A stretch of DNA of 64,000 bases, taken from contig CALBSC010000078.1 of NCBI GenBank assembly GCA_937927685.1, forward strand, positions 124,001 through 188,000. The letters are read 5' to 3'. Every line of letters begins with the position of its first letter. The first letter of the stretch is position 1. The position numbers were made by a program, and so were the translations under genes. Below are positions 1 through 7,840 of this stretch, one piece after another. Under the pieces are notes generated by a model. It ran no database searches and was not told the DNA's origin. It worked only from the letters and a program-made list of their open reading frames with translations. The DNA is from an uncultured Burkholderiales bacterium. GTDB lineage: Bacteria > Pseudomonadota > Gammaproteobacteria > Burkholderiales > Burkholderiaceae_C.

Positions 1-12
1 AAGGAGCCCCGC

Positions 13-873
13 ATGACCCCCCTTGCCCCCGCCCAATCGCCCGAATGGTACGACCGCATGTACAACAACCGCGCCTTGGTGCCGGATCACGCCGACTACT
101 TTGCCCGCTGGGACAGTCGCTCGCGGGCGGCGCGAGCGAGCCTGCGCTGCGAACTCGATGTGGCGTATGGCAGTGGGGCGATGGAGACCCTGGATATTTT
201 CCCGGCGCGCGGTCGCAACGCCCCGGTGGTGGTGTTCATCCACGGCGGCTACTGGCGTTCACTGGACAAGGCGGATCATTCCTTCGTGGCACCTGCCTTG
301 CATGAGTTGGGCGCTGCGGTGGTGGTGCCCAACTATGCCTTGTGCCCGGCCGTGACGATTCCCCACATCGTGATGCAGATGGTGCAGGCGGTGGCCTGGA
401 CCTGGCGTCATGCCCACGAGTTCGGGGGCGACCCGTCACGCATCCGCGTGTTCGGGCATTCGGCGGGCGGGCACCTGGCCAGCATGATGATGGCCTGTGA
501 CTGGACGCAGGTGGGACGTGACTTGCCAGCCGATCTGGTGCAGCACGTGTTGTCCATCTCGGCCTTGTATGAACTCGACTCGCTGCTCACGACGCCGTTC
601 TTGCAATCGTCACTGGGGCTCACCCCGGCCGATGCGCGGCGTGCCAGCCCGGCTTATTTGCCGGCACCCTCAACAGGGCGTTTGTTCACCGTGGCCGGCG
701 CCGAGGAGAGCCCGGAATTCATTCGCCACAACCACCTGATCCAGCAAGCCTGGGGCACAGCCCGTGTGCCCGTGTGCGAAGACTTGCCGGGCCTGAACCA
801 CTTCAGCATCGTGGAGGCGCTGACGCAGCCGGGTCATCGCTTGCATGCGTTGGCCGCCCAGATGCTGGCCTGA
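13..873 (+). CDS. alpha/beta hydrolase, arylformamidase-like esterase
   Basis: A 286-residue cytoplasmic alpha/beta hydrolase. An HGGYW oxyanion-hole motif lies at residues 77-81, and the nucleophile elbow GHSAGG at 148-153 puts the catalytic serine at 150. The GLNHFS segment near the C-terminus supplies the likely catalytic histidine. HGGxW is characteristic of the kynurenine formamidase/arylformamidase branch and of related carboxylesterases, so hydrolysis of a small ester or N-formyl amide is a reasonable expectation. No other tryptophan-degradation gene is nearby, so the substrate is open. An AAGGAG ribosome-binding site at bases 1-6 supports the start. It ends convergently with ogt. Confidence 0.9.
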   Translation: MTPLAPAQSPEWYDRMYNNRALVPDHADYFARWDSRSRAARASLRCELDVAYGSGAMETLDIFPARGRNAPVVVFIHGGYWRSLDKADHSFVAPALHELGAAVVVPNYALCPAVTIPHIVMQMVQAVAWTWRHAHEFGGDPSRIRVFGHSAGGHLASMMMACDWTQVGRDLPADLVQHVLSISALYELDSLLTTPFLQSSLGLTPADARRASPAYLPAPSTGRLFTVAGAEESPEFIRHNHLIQQAWGTARVPVCEDLPGLNHFSIVEALTQPGHRLHALAAQMLA

Positions 874-876
874 TCG

Positions 877-1368
877 CTACAGCACGCCTTCGCGCCGCAG
901 CAAGTCCTGCTTGCGATCCAGGCCGCCTGCATAGCCGGTGAGTGAGCCGTTGGCGCCGAGCACGCGGTGGCAAGGCACGATGATGCTGAGCGGATTGCGG
1001 CCCACCGCCATGCCCACCGCCCTGGATGCCTGCGGGCGGCCGAGCTGCTGCGCGAGTTGTCCGTAGCGGGCGGTCTGGCCCCAGCCGATGTCCAGCAGCG
1101 CCGACCAGACCTGCTGTTGAAACGGTGTGCCGCAGCTCAGGTCGAGGGGCAGGTCGAAATGCTGCCGTCGGCCCGCAAAATAGTCATCGAGCTGCGCACT
1201 GGCGCGCGCAAGCAGCGGATGCGTGGGGGCTTTGGCACGCACCGCAGGGGGGTGCAAGTCAGGGAAATGCCGCTGACCCACAAACCACGCGCCACGCAGG
1301 CCGGTGGGACTGGCACACAGCAGCAGCGGGCCCAGCGGGGTCTGGAGGGTGTGCAGGGGGTCAGTCAT
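877..1368 (-). CDS. ogt: methylated-DNA--protein-cysteine methyltransferase
   Basis: A 163-residue suicide repair protein that transfers the alkyl group from O6-alkylguanine (or O4-alkylthymine) onto its own cysteine. The active-site motif PCHRV is at residues 132-136 with Cys133 as acceptor. It is preceded by a RAVGxAxGRNP helix typical of the DNA-binding domain and followed by GSLTGYAGGLDRK. Length matches the Ogt/AdaB single-domain class, and there is no Ada regulatory domain. Its start faces the phosphomannomutase gene across about 80 bases. Confidence 0.95.
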   Translation of the reverse strand: MTDPLHTLQTPLGPLLLCASPTGLRGAWFVGQRHFPDLHPPAVRAKAPTHPLLARASAQLDDYFAGRRQHFDLPLDLSCGTPFQQQVWSALLDIGWGQTARYGQLAQQLGRPQASRAVGMAVGRNPLSIIVPCHRVLGANGSLTGYAGGLDRKQDLLRREGVL

Positions 1369-1451
1369 GGCGCGTGCAAGGCAGGTGGGTGCTGGGCCGC
1401 AAGGGACGATGTCCCATCATAGCCCGATGCCGCGAACCTACAATCGACGCC

Positions 1452-2852
1452 ATGCAAGTTCACCCGTCCATCTTCAAGGCCTATGACATCCGGGGCGTTG
1501 TGCCCAGCACGCTCCATGCAGACCTGGCCGAAGCGCTGGGCCGCGCCTTCGGGGCGCATGCACTCAGTGGCGGCGAGTCGGTGGTGGCGGTGGGGCGTGA
1601 TGGTCGCCTGAGCGGACCCGATCTCGGTGCGGCGCTGATCCGCGGTCTGGTGTCGGTGGGCATCGAGGTGATCGATGTGGGTATGGTCACCACGCCCATG
1701 CTGTACTTTGCTGCCCACACCTTGTGCAAAAGTGGCATTCAGATCACGGGCAGCCACAACCCGCGCGATTACAACGGGTTCAAGATGGTGCTGGGGGGGC
1801 GGGCCATCCATGGTGAGGAAATTCAGGGGCTGCGTCAGCGCATCGAGCGTGAGGACTGGGTGTTGCGCGACGGCGGTCGTGTCACCCCGGCGCGTGTGGA
1901 TGAAACTTACCGCGATCGCATCGTCAGCGATGTCCACCTGGCGCGCCCCTTGCGCATCGTGGTGGATTGCGGCAATGGCGTGGCCGGCGCCTCGGCCCCG
2001 GCGCTGTTTCGTGCACTGGGCTGCGAGGTGATTGAATTGTTCAGCGAGGTCGATGGCCAGTTTCCCAATCACCACCCGGACCCGAGCAAACCCGAAAACC
2101 TGCGCGATCTGATTGCCGCGCTCGCGCAGCACGATGCTGAGCTCGGCCTGGCTTTTGATGGCGATGGCGATCGGCTGGGCATCGTCACCCGCGATGGTGA
2201 AACCATCTACCCGGACCGGCAGATGCAACTCTTTGCGCTGGATGTCTTGTCGCGTGTGCCGGGCGGGGCCATCGTCTTTGATGTGAAATGCTCGCAACGC
2301 CTCGCCCCGGCGATCACGGCCGCGGGTGGGCGTGCCGTGATGTTCAAGACGGGTCACTCGCTCATCAAGGCGCGCATGAAAGAACTCGATTCACCGCTGG
2401 GTGGCGAGATGAGCGGCCACATCTTTTTCAAGGAGCGCTGGTACGGTTTTGACGACGGCACGTATGCGGGTGCGCGGTTGCTGGAAATCGTCAGCCGCAG
2501 TCCGGATGCCAACGCGGTGCTGAAGGCCTTGCCCACCAGCCACTCCACCCCGGAGCTGAATGTGGCGTGCGAGGAAGGCGAACCGCATCGACTGACCGCT
2601 GATCTGCTGGCGCGGGTGCAAAGCATTGGCCTGCCGGCCCCCGAGCACCACCCCACACTGTCCGACATTGACGGCGTGCGCATTGACTGGGACGACGGGT
2701 TTGGTCTCATCCGCGCGTCCAACACCACGCCCGTGCTGGTGCTCCGGTTTGAAGGGCAGACCGCGTCGGCGCTGGCGCGCATTCGTCACGACATGCTGGC
2801 CATGTTGCAAGACGTCAAACCCGGTGCCACGCTGCAGGAGTCGGCTCATTGA
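1452..2852 (+). CDS. algC: phosphomannomutase/phosphoglucomutase
   Basis: A 466-residue alpha-D-phosphohexomutase that interconverts hexose-6-P and hexose-1-P for LPS and capsule sugar nucleotides. The phosphoserine loop TGSHNPRDYNG carries the serine at residue 101. The metal-binding DGDGDR is at 236-241, and a sugar-binding GGEMSGH follows near 320. Length equals that of bacterial AlgC/ManB enzymes. The reading frame is open further upstream, but conserved sequence begins at the ATG at 1452 (FKAYDIRG). Its TGA overlaps the TTG start of waaC, and the LPS neighbours support an envelope role. The symbol follows the dual-specificity AlgC class; manB is an equally usable name. Confidence 0.92.
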   Translation: MQVHPSIFKAYDIRGVVPSTLHADLAEALGRAFGAHALSGGESVVAVGRDGRLSGPDLGAALIRGLVSVGIEVIDVGMVTTPMLYFAAHTLCKSGIQITGSHNPRDYNGFKMVLGGRAIHGEEIQGLRQRIEREDWVLRDGGRVTPARVDETYRDRIVSDVHLARPLRIVVDCGNGVAGASAPALFRALGCEVIELFSEVDGQFPNHHPDPSKPENLRDLIAALAQHDAELGLAFDGDGDRLGIVTRDGETIYPDRQMQLFALDVLSRVPGGAIVFDVKCSQRLAPAITAAGGRAVMFKTGHSLIKARMKELDSPLGGEMSGHIFFKERWYGFDDGTYAGARLLEIVSRSPDANAVLKALPTSHSTPELNVACEEGEPHRLTADLLARVQSIGLPAPEHHPTLSDIDGVRIDWDDGFGLIRASNTTPVLVLRFEGQTASALARIRHDMLAMLQDVKPGATLQESAH

Positions 2853-3847
2853 GAGTGCTCTTCGTCAAGCTGTCGTCGCTCGGGGATGTGGTGCACACCC
2901 TGCCAGCCGCGATGGATGTGTGGCGCCGCGTGCCGGACGTTCAGATTGACTGGGTGGTGGAGCGTGGATTTGCTCCCCTGGTGCAGGCCTGTGAGGCGGT
3001 GCAGCGGGTGATTCCGTGCGATCTGCGGCGCTGGCGTCGTGCGCCGCTCTCGGCGCAGACCCGCCGTGAGTGGTCAGCCTTCAAGCGTGATCTGCAGGCG
3101 CAGGCTTATGACGCCGTGATCGACCTGCAGGGGTTGAGCAAGTCGGCGCTGGTGTCCTGGCTGGCGCGCCTGACGCCCACGGGTCGACGTCATGCCATGG
3201 CGCAACGGACCGAGGGCTCTGGGTATGAAGCGCCCACCCGCTGGGTGGCCGATGTGACCCATGCGCAGCCGTGGCACAGCCACGCCTGTCTGCGCGGTCG
3301 CCTGCTGGTGGCGCAGGCGATGGGCTATGGCCTGCCGGCCCACATTGATTTTGGATTGCGGGTCAGCCGAGCTGAATCCCGGGCGGCGAACGCGACCGCT
3401 GTCATCGTGCCGCCCGGCACGGTGGCGTTGGTGCATGGCACGTCGCGGGACGACAAGTGCTGGCCCCTCTCGCATTGGGTGGCGCTGGGACAACAACTGC
3501 AGGCGCGCGGGCGATCGTTGGCGCTGCTCCATGGCAACGATGCCGAGTTGGCGCGCAGTGAAGCACTTGCGCAGTCGCTGCCCGGCGCGGCGGTGTGGCC
3601 GCGTCTGGGACTGGACCAGATGCTCTGGCCGTTGTCGCAGTGTGCCGGGGTGGTGGGCGTTGACAGCGGCCCCAGCCATCTCGCCGTGGCCCTGAACCTG
3701 CCGCATGTGCAGCTCTACAACTTCGACACGGCCTGGCGAACCGGCCCACAGGGTGTGCCCCACCAGCAGGCCGTGTTTGCTCAGCCATGCCCCACGGTGG
3801 AGGCTGTGTGGTCAGCCTGGCTGGCGTGCGAAAAGGCCACGCCATGA
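2849..3847 (+). CDS. waaC: lipopolysaccharide heptosyltransferase I
   Basis: A 332-residue GT9-family glycosyltransferase that adds the first L-glycero-D-manno-heptose to Kdo in the LPS inner core at the cytoplasmic face of the inner membrane. The N-terminus (VLFVKLSSLGDVVHTLPA) is the typical heptosyltransferase opening. HGTSRDDKCWP near residue 195 and VGVDSGPSHLAVAL near 265 are the ADP-heptose-binding landmarks. The start is TTG, overlapping the preceding stop as TTGA, with GCAGGAG eight bases upstream. It is translationally coupled to algC and precedes waaA. Confidence 0.95.
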   Translation: MRVLFVKLSSLGDVVHTLPAAMDVWRRVPDVQIDWVVERGFAPLVQACEAVQRVIPCDLRRWRRAPLSAQTRREWSAFKRDLQAQAYDAVIDLQGLSKSALVSWLARLTPTGRRHAMAQRTEGSGYEAPTRWVADVTHAQPWHSHACLRGRLLVAQAMGYGLPAHIDFGLRVSRAESRAANATAVIVPPGTVALVHGTSRDDKCWPLSHWVALGQQLQARGRSLALLHGNDAELARSEALAQSLPGAAVWPRLGLDQMLWPLSQCAGVVGVDSGPSHLAVALNLPHVQLYNFDTAWRTGPQGVPHQQAVFAQPCPTVEAVWSAWLACEKATP

Positions 3848-3897
3848 GTCCGCGTGTGTGGCTGGGCTGGCCCGGCGAGTGCGGGAGGCGCCTGTGA
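3844..3897 (+). other. 17-codon mini-ORF linking waaC and waaA
   Basis: An ATG overlaps the waaC stop (ATGA) and opens a 17-codon frame that closes with TGA overlapping the waaA start (TGATG). Its first seven codons (M-S-P-R-V-W-L) nearly repeat those of waaA (M-S-S-R-V-W-L), as if the 5' end of waaA had been duplicated. It may act only as a coupling device or may be chance. No function is assigned. Confidence 0.3.
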
Positions 3898-5195
3898 TGA
3901 GCAGCCGTGTCTGGCTGACGCTTTACGGCCTCCTGATGCAGGCCTTGCAGCCGCTGGTGATGCGCAAGCTCTCGCGGCGCAGCCGCGATGAACCGCTGTA
4001 TGGTCAGCACATCCCCGAGCGCTGGGGCCACTACGCTTCGCCGTCAGGTCAGGGGTTTGTGTGGGTGCACGCGGTGTCTTTGGGTGAGACGCGGGTGGCG
4101 GCCTTGCTGTTGCCGCATCTGCGTGCGAAGTGGCCCGATCTGCGGTTGTTGTTGACCCACGGCACGGCCACTGGCCGCGAAGCGGGACGCGCCTTGTTGC
4201 AACCCGGCGATGTCCAGGTATGGCAGCCTTGGGACACACCGGCCGCGGTGCAGCGCTTCATCCACCAGTTCCAGCCCCGCGTGGGACTGCTGGTGGAAAC
4301 CGAGGTCTGGCCCAACTGGGTGCAGGCCTGTCAAACGCATGGGGTGCCGCTGTTGTTGATCAACGCGCGCATGAGTGAAAAATCCTGCCGCCAGGCACAA
4401 CGGCTTCGCGTGTTGTCGCAGGCCGCCTACGCCGGGCTGACCGAGGTTTGGGCCCAGACCGAGGACGATGCCCGGCGCTTGCGGGTGCTGGGTGCGCCGG
4501 TGACGGCGGTGCTGGGCAACCTCAAATTTGATGTGCCCCTCGACGAGCCCTTGCAGGCGGCGGGGTGGCAGGCACGTGCTCCACTGACTCGTCCTGTGGT
4601 GGTTCTGGCCAGTTCACGGGAGGGTGAGGAGCAGGCCTTGTTGCAGGCGTTGCAACGCCATCCCCAGGCACTCAGCCTGGCGCGTTGGCTCATCGTGCCG
4701 CGTCATCCGCAGCGGTTTGACGAGGTGGCCGGCCTGGTCCAGCAAGCGGGTTTTTCATGGCTGCGGCGCAGCCAGTTCGAGAGCCTGGCGCAGACGGCCA
4801 CCGCATGGGCCCTGCGTGACGAACGCACCCTGATGCTGGGAGACTCCCTGGGCGAAATGGGGGCTTACGCCTCGCTGGCGCAAGCCACCCTGATGGGGGG
4901 CAGCTTCGAGCCGCTGGGGGGGCAAAACCTCATCGAACCCCTGGCCTATGGCAGTCCTGTGGTGGTGGGGCCGCACACCTTCAATTTCGAGCAAGCCACG
5001 CGGGAGGCCTTGCAGGCCGGGGTGGCGGTGCGGGTGGACACCCTGGCTGATGGCGTGCAAGCTGCGTTGAACTGGACGCGGCAACAGGCGCAAGACCCAG
5101 CGTCTTCGCAACGCTGCCATGCGTTCGTGCAACACCATGCAGGTGCCGTGGCAAGAACGCTGGAGCGACTGGGCCCCTGGATGTCCAACCGCTGA
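3897..5195 (+). CDS. waaA: 3-deoxy-D-manno-octulosonic acid (Kdo) transferase
   Basis: A 432-residue membrane-anchored transferase that attaches Kdo to lipid IVA. The N-terminal hydrophobic segment is followed by PERWG, WVHAVSLGET (residues about 57-66, with the catalytic-base glutamate), a TGRE loop and ETEVWPN. The C-terminal domain carries GGQNLIEPLAYG and GPHTFNF, which bind CMP-Kdo. The frame is open further upstream inside waaC, but family homology begins at the ATG at 3897. It is the last gene of the algC-waaC-waaA unit. Confidence 0.96.
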   Translation: MSSRVWLTLYGLLMQALQPLVMRKLSRRSRDEPLYGQHIPERWGHYASPSGQGFVWVHAVSLGETRVAALLLPHLRAKWPDLRLLLTHGTATGREAGRALLQPGDVQVWQPWDTPAAVQRFIHQFQPRVGLLVETEVWPNWVQACQTHGVPLLLINARMSEKSCRQAQRLRVLSQAAYAGLTEVWAQTEDDARRLRVLGAPVTAVLGNLKFDVPLDEPLQAAGWQARAPLTRPVVVLASSREGEEQALLQALQRHPQALSLARWLIVPRHPQRFDEVAGLVQQAGFSWLRRSQFESLAQTATAWALRDERTLMLGDSLGEMGAYASLAQATLMGGSFEPLGGQNLIEPLAYGSPVVVGPHTFNFEQATREALQAGVAVRVDTLADGVQAALNWTRQQAQDPASSQRCHAFVQHHAGAVARTLERLGPWMSNR

Positions 5196-5201
5196 TCGTT
5201 C

Positions 5202-5216
5202 GGGCCTGTCAGGCCC
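5202..5216 (+). terminator. possible hairpin after waaA
   Basis: An inverted repeat, GGGCC-TGTCA-GGCCC, begins six bases past the waaA stop. It has no following T-run, so intrinsic termination is uncertain. Confidence 0.3.
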
Positions 5217-5259
5217 CGGGTCGACAGCCGGGACTCAGGTCAGGACACCCCTTAGGAAA

Positions 5260-5295
5260 CCAGTGAATAGGTCAGTGATAAGGCCAGTGATGAGG
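5260..5295. repeat. three imperfect 12-bp tandem repeats
   Basis: Three adjacent dodecamers, CCAGTGAATAGG, TCAGTGATAAGG and CCAGTGATGAGG, lie in the roughly 196-base gap between the convergent waaA and tolC genes. About nine of the 12 positions are shared by all three. A nested hairpin (CTCCC...GGGAG enclosing GGAC-GCCA-GTCC, 5306-5335) follows. The rest of the gap holds nothing recognisable. Confidence 0.6.
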
Positions 5296-5391
5296 CCGGC
5301 CCGAACTCCCTCCTGGACGCCAGTCCGGTCGGGAGGCGACAAGAAACGGTGCGTTTGACGGGCGGGCGGGCTGGCGTCGCGCGAAGCGTGT

Positions 5392-6741
5392 TCAGCGCTC
5401 GAGCATGGCGTTGACGCCTTGCAAATCGTCTTCCTTCAGCATGCCGCTGGCCTGACGCAGTTTCAGGCTGCCCACCAGCACGTCATAACGCGCCTTGGCC
5501 AGGTCACGCTTGGTCTGGAACAACTGGCTTTGCGAGTTCAGCACATCGATGTTGATGCGGACTCCCACCGAATAGCCCAGCTTGTTGGCGTCCAGGGCCA
5601 CCTGGCTGGAGGATTCGGCGGCCTCGAGCGCCTTGACCTGACCCAGTCCGGAGACCACACCGAAGTAGGCGGTGCGCGTGGCCTGCGCCACGTTGCGACG
5701 GGCGGCTTCCAGGTCCTGGCGTGCTTTGTCTTCCAGTTGCACGGTTTCCTTGTAGCGGTTTTCGGTGGCGAAACCGGCAAACAGGGGAACGTTCATGACG
5801 ACTTGCAGGGCGGGACTCACCACGTGTGAGTTAAAAGAAGCCACGCCCGAAGTTGGGGTGCCGCCCAGGTTGCGGGTGCCTGCGTAAGAACCCACCAAAT
5901 CCACGGTGGGTTTGTGACCGGCGCGAGCGCGCTCAATTTCCAGCTGCGCAATGTCCATCGCCAGTTGGGCGTTCAGCACCGAGGGGTGTGAGGATTCGGA
6001 TTGCTTGACCCACTCTTCGACGTCCTGCGGCAGGGTGGGGTTGAGCGCACTGCCTGCGTTGAGTGGCTTGGGCGCAGCATTCTTGATGCCCACGATGGTG
6101 TCCAGCGCCAGTCGCTTGACGCGCAAGTCGTTGTCGGCCGCAATCTCCTGGGCGATGACCAGGTCGTAGCGGGCCTGTGCTTCACGCGTGTCGGTGATGG
6201 TGGCGGTGCCCACCTCAAAGTTGCGTTTGGCCGACGCGAGCTGCTCGGCCACAGCAACCTTTTGCGCACGCACGAAGTTCAGGCTGTCCTGGCTGGCGAG
6301 CACATCGAAGTAGGCCTGACTGACCCGCACCAGCAAGTCCTGCTCGGCCGCAATCAACTGCGCAAAGGCCTGGCTCAACTGCTTGGCGGCCTGACGGTAG
6401 ACGGCAAGGTTGGCGGGGCGGTACATCGGTTGACTGGCGGTGAGCGTCGCGTTGTTTTGGATGAACCAACGTTTGTAGGGACTACCATCAGTTGCCGTGT
6501 CATAACGAAAATCCACCTGCGAGCGCGTCGCCGTCAACCCCAGACCCACGGTCGGCATGATCTGCGCCAATCCCTGGTCGGCGCGGTAGCGGTTGGCCTC
6601 ATACAGCGACCTGGCGGACTGGAACGTCGCGTCGTAGCCCTTGGCCATGTTGTAGAGGTCGATCAGACCCTGCGACCACGCGGGCGAACTCAACAGGCCC
6701 GACACAGCGGCACCGATCAGACTGACACGAAACGACTTCAT
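5392..6741 (-). CDS. tolC: TolC family outer membrane protein
   Basis: A 449-residue outer-membrane efflux channel of the type I secretion/TolC class. Residues 1-23 form a Sec signal peptide ending in SPAWSQG. The mature part begins with L-x-x-L-Y-x-x-A-x-x-Y-D, and two long alpha-helical repeats follow (around 30-210 and 240-430). These include the N-F-x-V-G-T-A-T-I-T-D-T-R-E-A motif and its C-terminal counterpart L-G-Y-S-V-G-V-R-I-N-I-D-V-L-N. It is the last gene of the tetR-adaptor-RND-pcm-rhodanese-tolC transcription unit, so it probably completes the tripartite pump. Confidence 0.94.
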   Translation of the reverse strand: MKSFRVSLIGAAVSGLLSSPAWSQGLIDLYNMAKGYDATFQSARSLYEANRYRADQGLAQIMPTVGLGLTATRSQVDFRYDTATDGSPYKRWFIQNNATLTASQPMYRPANLAVYRQAAKQLSQAFAQLIAAEQDLLVRVSQAYFDVLASQDSLNFVRAQKVAVAEQLASAKRNFEVGTATITDTREAQARYDLVIAQEIAADNDLRVKRLALDTIVGIKNAAPKPLNAGSALNPTLPQDVEEWVKQSESSHPSVLNAQLAMDIAQLEIERARAGHKPTVDLVGSYAGTRNLGGTPTSGVASFNSHVVSPALQVVMNVPLFAGFATENRYKETVQLEDKARQDLEAARRNVAQATRTAYFGVVSGLGQVKALEAAESSSQVALDANKLGYSVGVRINIDVLNSQSQLFQTKRDLAKARYDVLVGSLKLRQASGMLKEDDLQGVNAMLER

Positions 6742-6794
6742 GAAGCGCTTTCAGAAATGGCCAGAAAAAACACCACGCAGGCAGGTGTGGTGAC

Positions 6795-7136
6795 TCAGTA
6801 GGTGGGTACCGTGGCATCCACCTGCGATGACCAGGCATGGATGCCGCCGGCAATGTTGGCCACGTGCTCGAAGCCTTGCTGAACCAGGAACGAGGCGACC
6901 TGCATGCTGCGGCTGCCATGATGACACAAGCAGGCCACGGGTCGTGTGCGATCGAGCTCGCTCAGGCGGGCCGGCACCCCTTGCATGGGGATGCTCAGCA
7001 GCTCGAAGCCGGCGGGCTTGACGCTGGCTGTTTGCAGCTCCCAGGGCTCACGCACATCGAGCACGATCAGAGGGCCGGCGCCGGCATGCTGCGCTGCCCA
7101 CTCGTTGAGCTGGGCGGGAGTGATTTGGGTCAACAT
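6795..7136 (-). CDS. rhodanese-like domain protein
   Basis: A 113-residue single rhodanese domain. It has an L-D-V-R-E-P-W-E segment near residue 28 and an active-site loop C-H-H-G-S-R-S, with the persulfide-carrying cysteine near residue 71. It ends with G-G-I-H-A-W-S. No signal peptide is visible, so it should be cytoplasmic. Six bases separate it from pcm and about 50 from tolC, and all three share a strand. The sulfur acceptor is unknown. The GlpE-type sulfurtransferase family is the closest general description. Confidence 0.9.
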   Translation of the reverse strand: MLTQITPAQLNEWAAQHAGAGPLIVLDVREPWELQTASVKPAGFELLSIPMQGVPARLSELDRTRPVACLCHHGSRSMQVASFLVQQGFEHVANIAGGIHAWSSQVDATVPTY

Positions 7137-7142
7137 AAGGCC

Positions 7143-7796
7143 TTAAAAGTGAAAGCGGCTGGGCTGTGCAAAGTTCTGCAAAGCCGGGACCGAGGTGTCC
7201 CACAGTGCGGTGCTGCTGAACTGACGCTCACCGGTGCGGGTGAACAAGGTGGCTTGCATGATGGGGTCGGTGCCGACGACGGCAATCAGACGACCGCCCA
7301 CCTTCAGCTGATCGAGCAGGTGTTGCGGCACTTCGGCCACCGAACCGCCGAGCACGATGGCGTCAAAAGGCGCCCCGGCCGTCGGCCCTGTGGCGCCATC
7401 ACCCTCGACGACGCGGGCGTTGTGCACACCGGCCGCCTTCAGGTGGCGCCGTGCAGCCTCGGCCACAACGGGGTCGATTTCCAGGCTCACCACCTCGTGC
7501 GCGCGGTGCGCCAACAAGGCGGCGCGGTAGCCACTGCCTGTGCCGATGTCGAGCACAGACTCGGTGCCCTGGAGCGCCAGGTCGTGCATCAGGCGTGCGT
7601 CAATCCGGGGCGGAAGCATGACATGGCCGCCCGGCAGCGGAATTTCCTCGTCCACATAGGCCATGAACTGGTACTCCGGGGGGGTGAACAGTTCGCGCGG
7701 TACCGCGCCCAGCACGGCCAGCACCTGGGGGTCGAGCACCCTCCAGGGGCGGATCTGCTGTTCGACCATCTTGAAGCGGGCTTGTTCGAAATTCAT
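7143..7796 (-). CDS. pcm: protein-L-isoaspartate O-methyltransferase
   Basis: A 217-residue SAM-dependent methyltransferase that repairs isoaspartyl residues in damaged proteins. The SAM-binding motif V-L-D-I-G-T-G-S-G-Y is near residue 83, followed by V-S-L-E-I-D and V-V-E-G-D-G. The N-terminal M-x-x-Q-Q-I-R-P-W is typical of the betaproteobacterial form. The frame runs open far upstream inside the RND gene, but homology begins at the ATG at 7796, preceded by AAGAG. An in-frame ATG five codons earlier is possible. It lies between the efflux pump and the rhodanese. Confidence 0.94.
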   Translation of the reverse strand: MNFEQARFKMVEQQIRPWRVLDPQVLAVLGAVPRELFTPPEYQFMAYVDEEIPLPGGHVMLPPRIDARLMHDLALQGTESVLDIGTGSGYRAALLAHRAHEVVSLEIDPVVAEAARRHLKAAGVHNARVVEGDGATGPTAGAPFDAIVLGGSVAEVPQHLLDQLKVGGRLIAVVGTDPIMQATLFTRTGERQFSSTALWDTSVPALQNFAQPSRFHF

Positions 7797-7840
7797 GGGG
7801 ATCTCTTGCATCGGGACACTGAACGGGTGAAAGGCAGATT

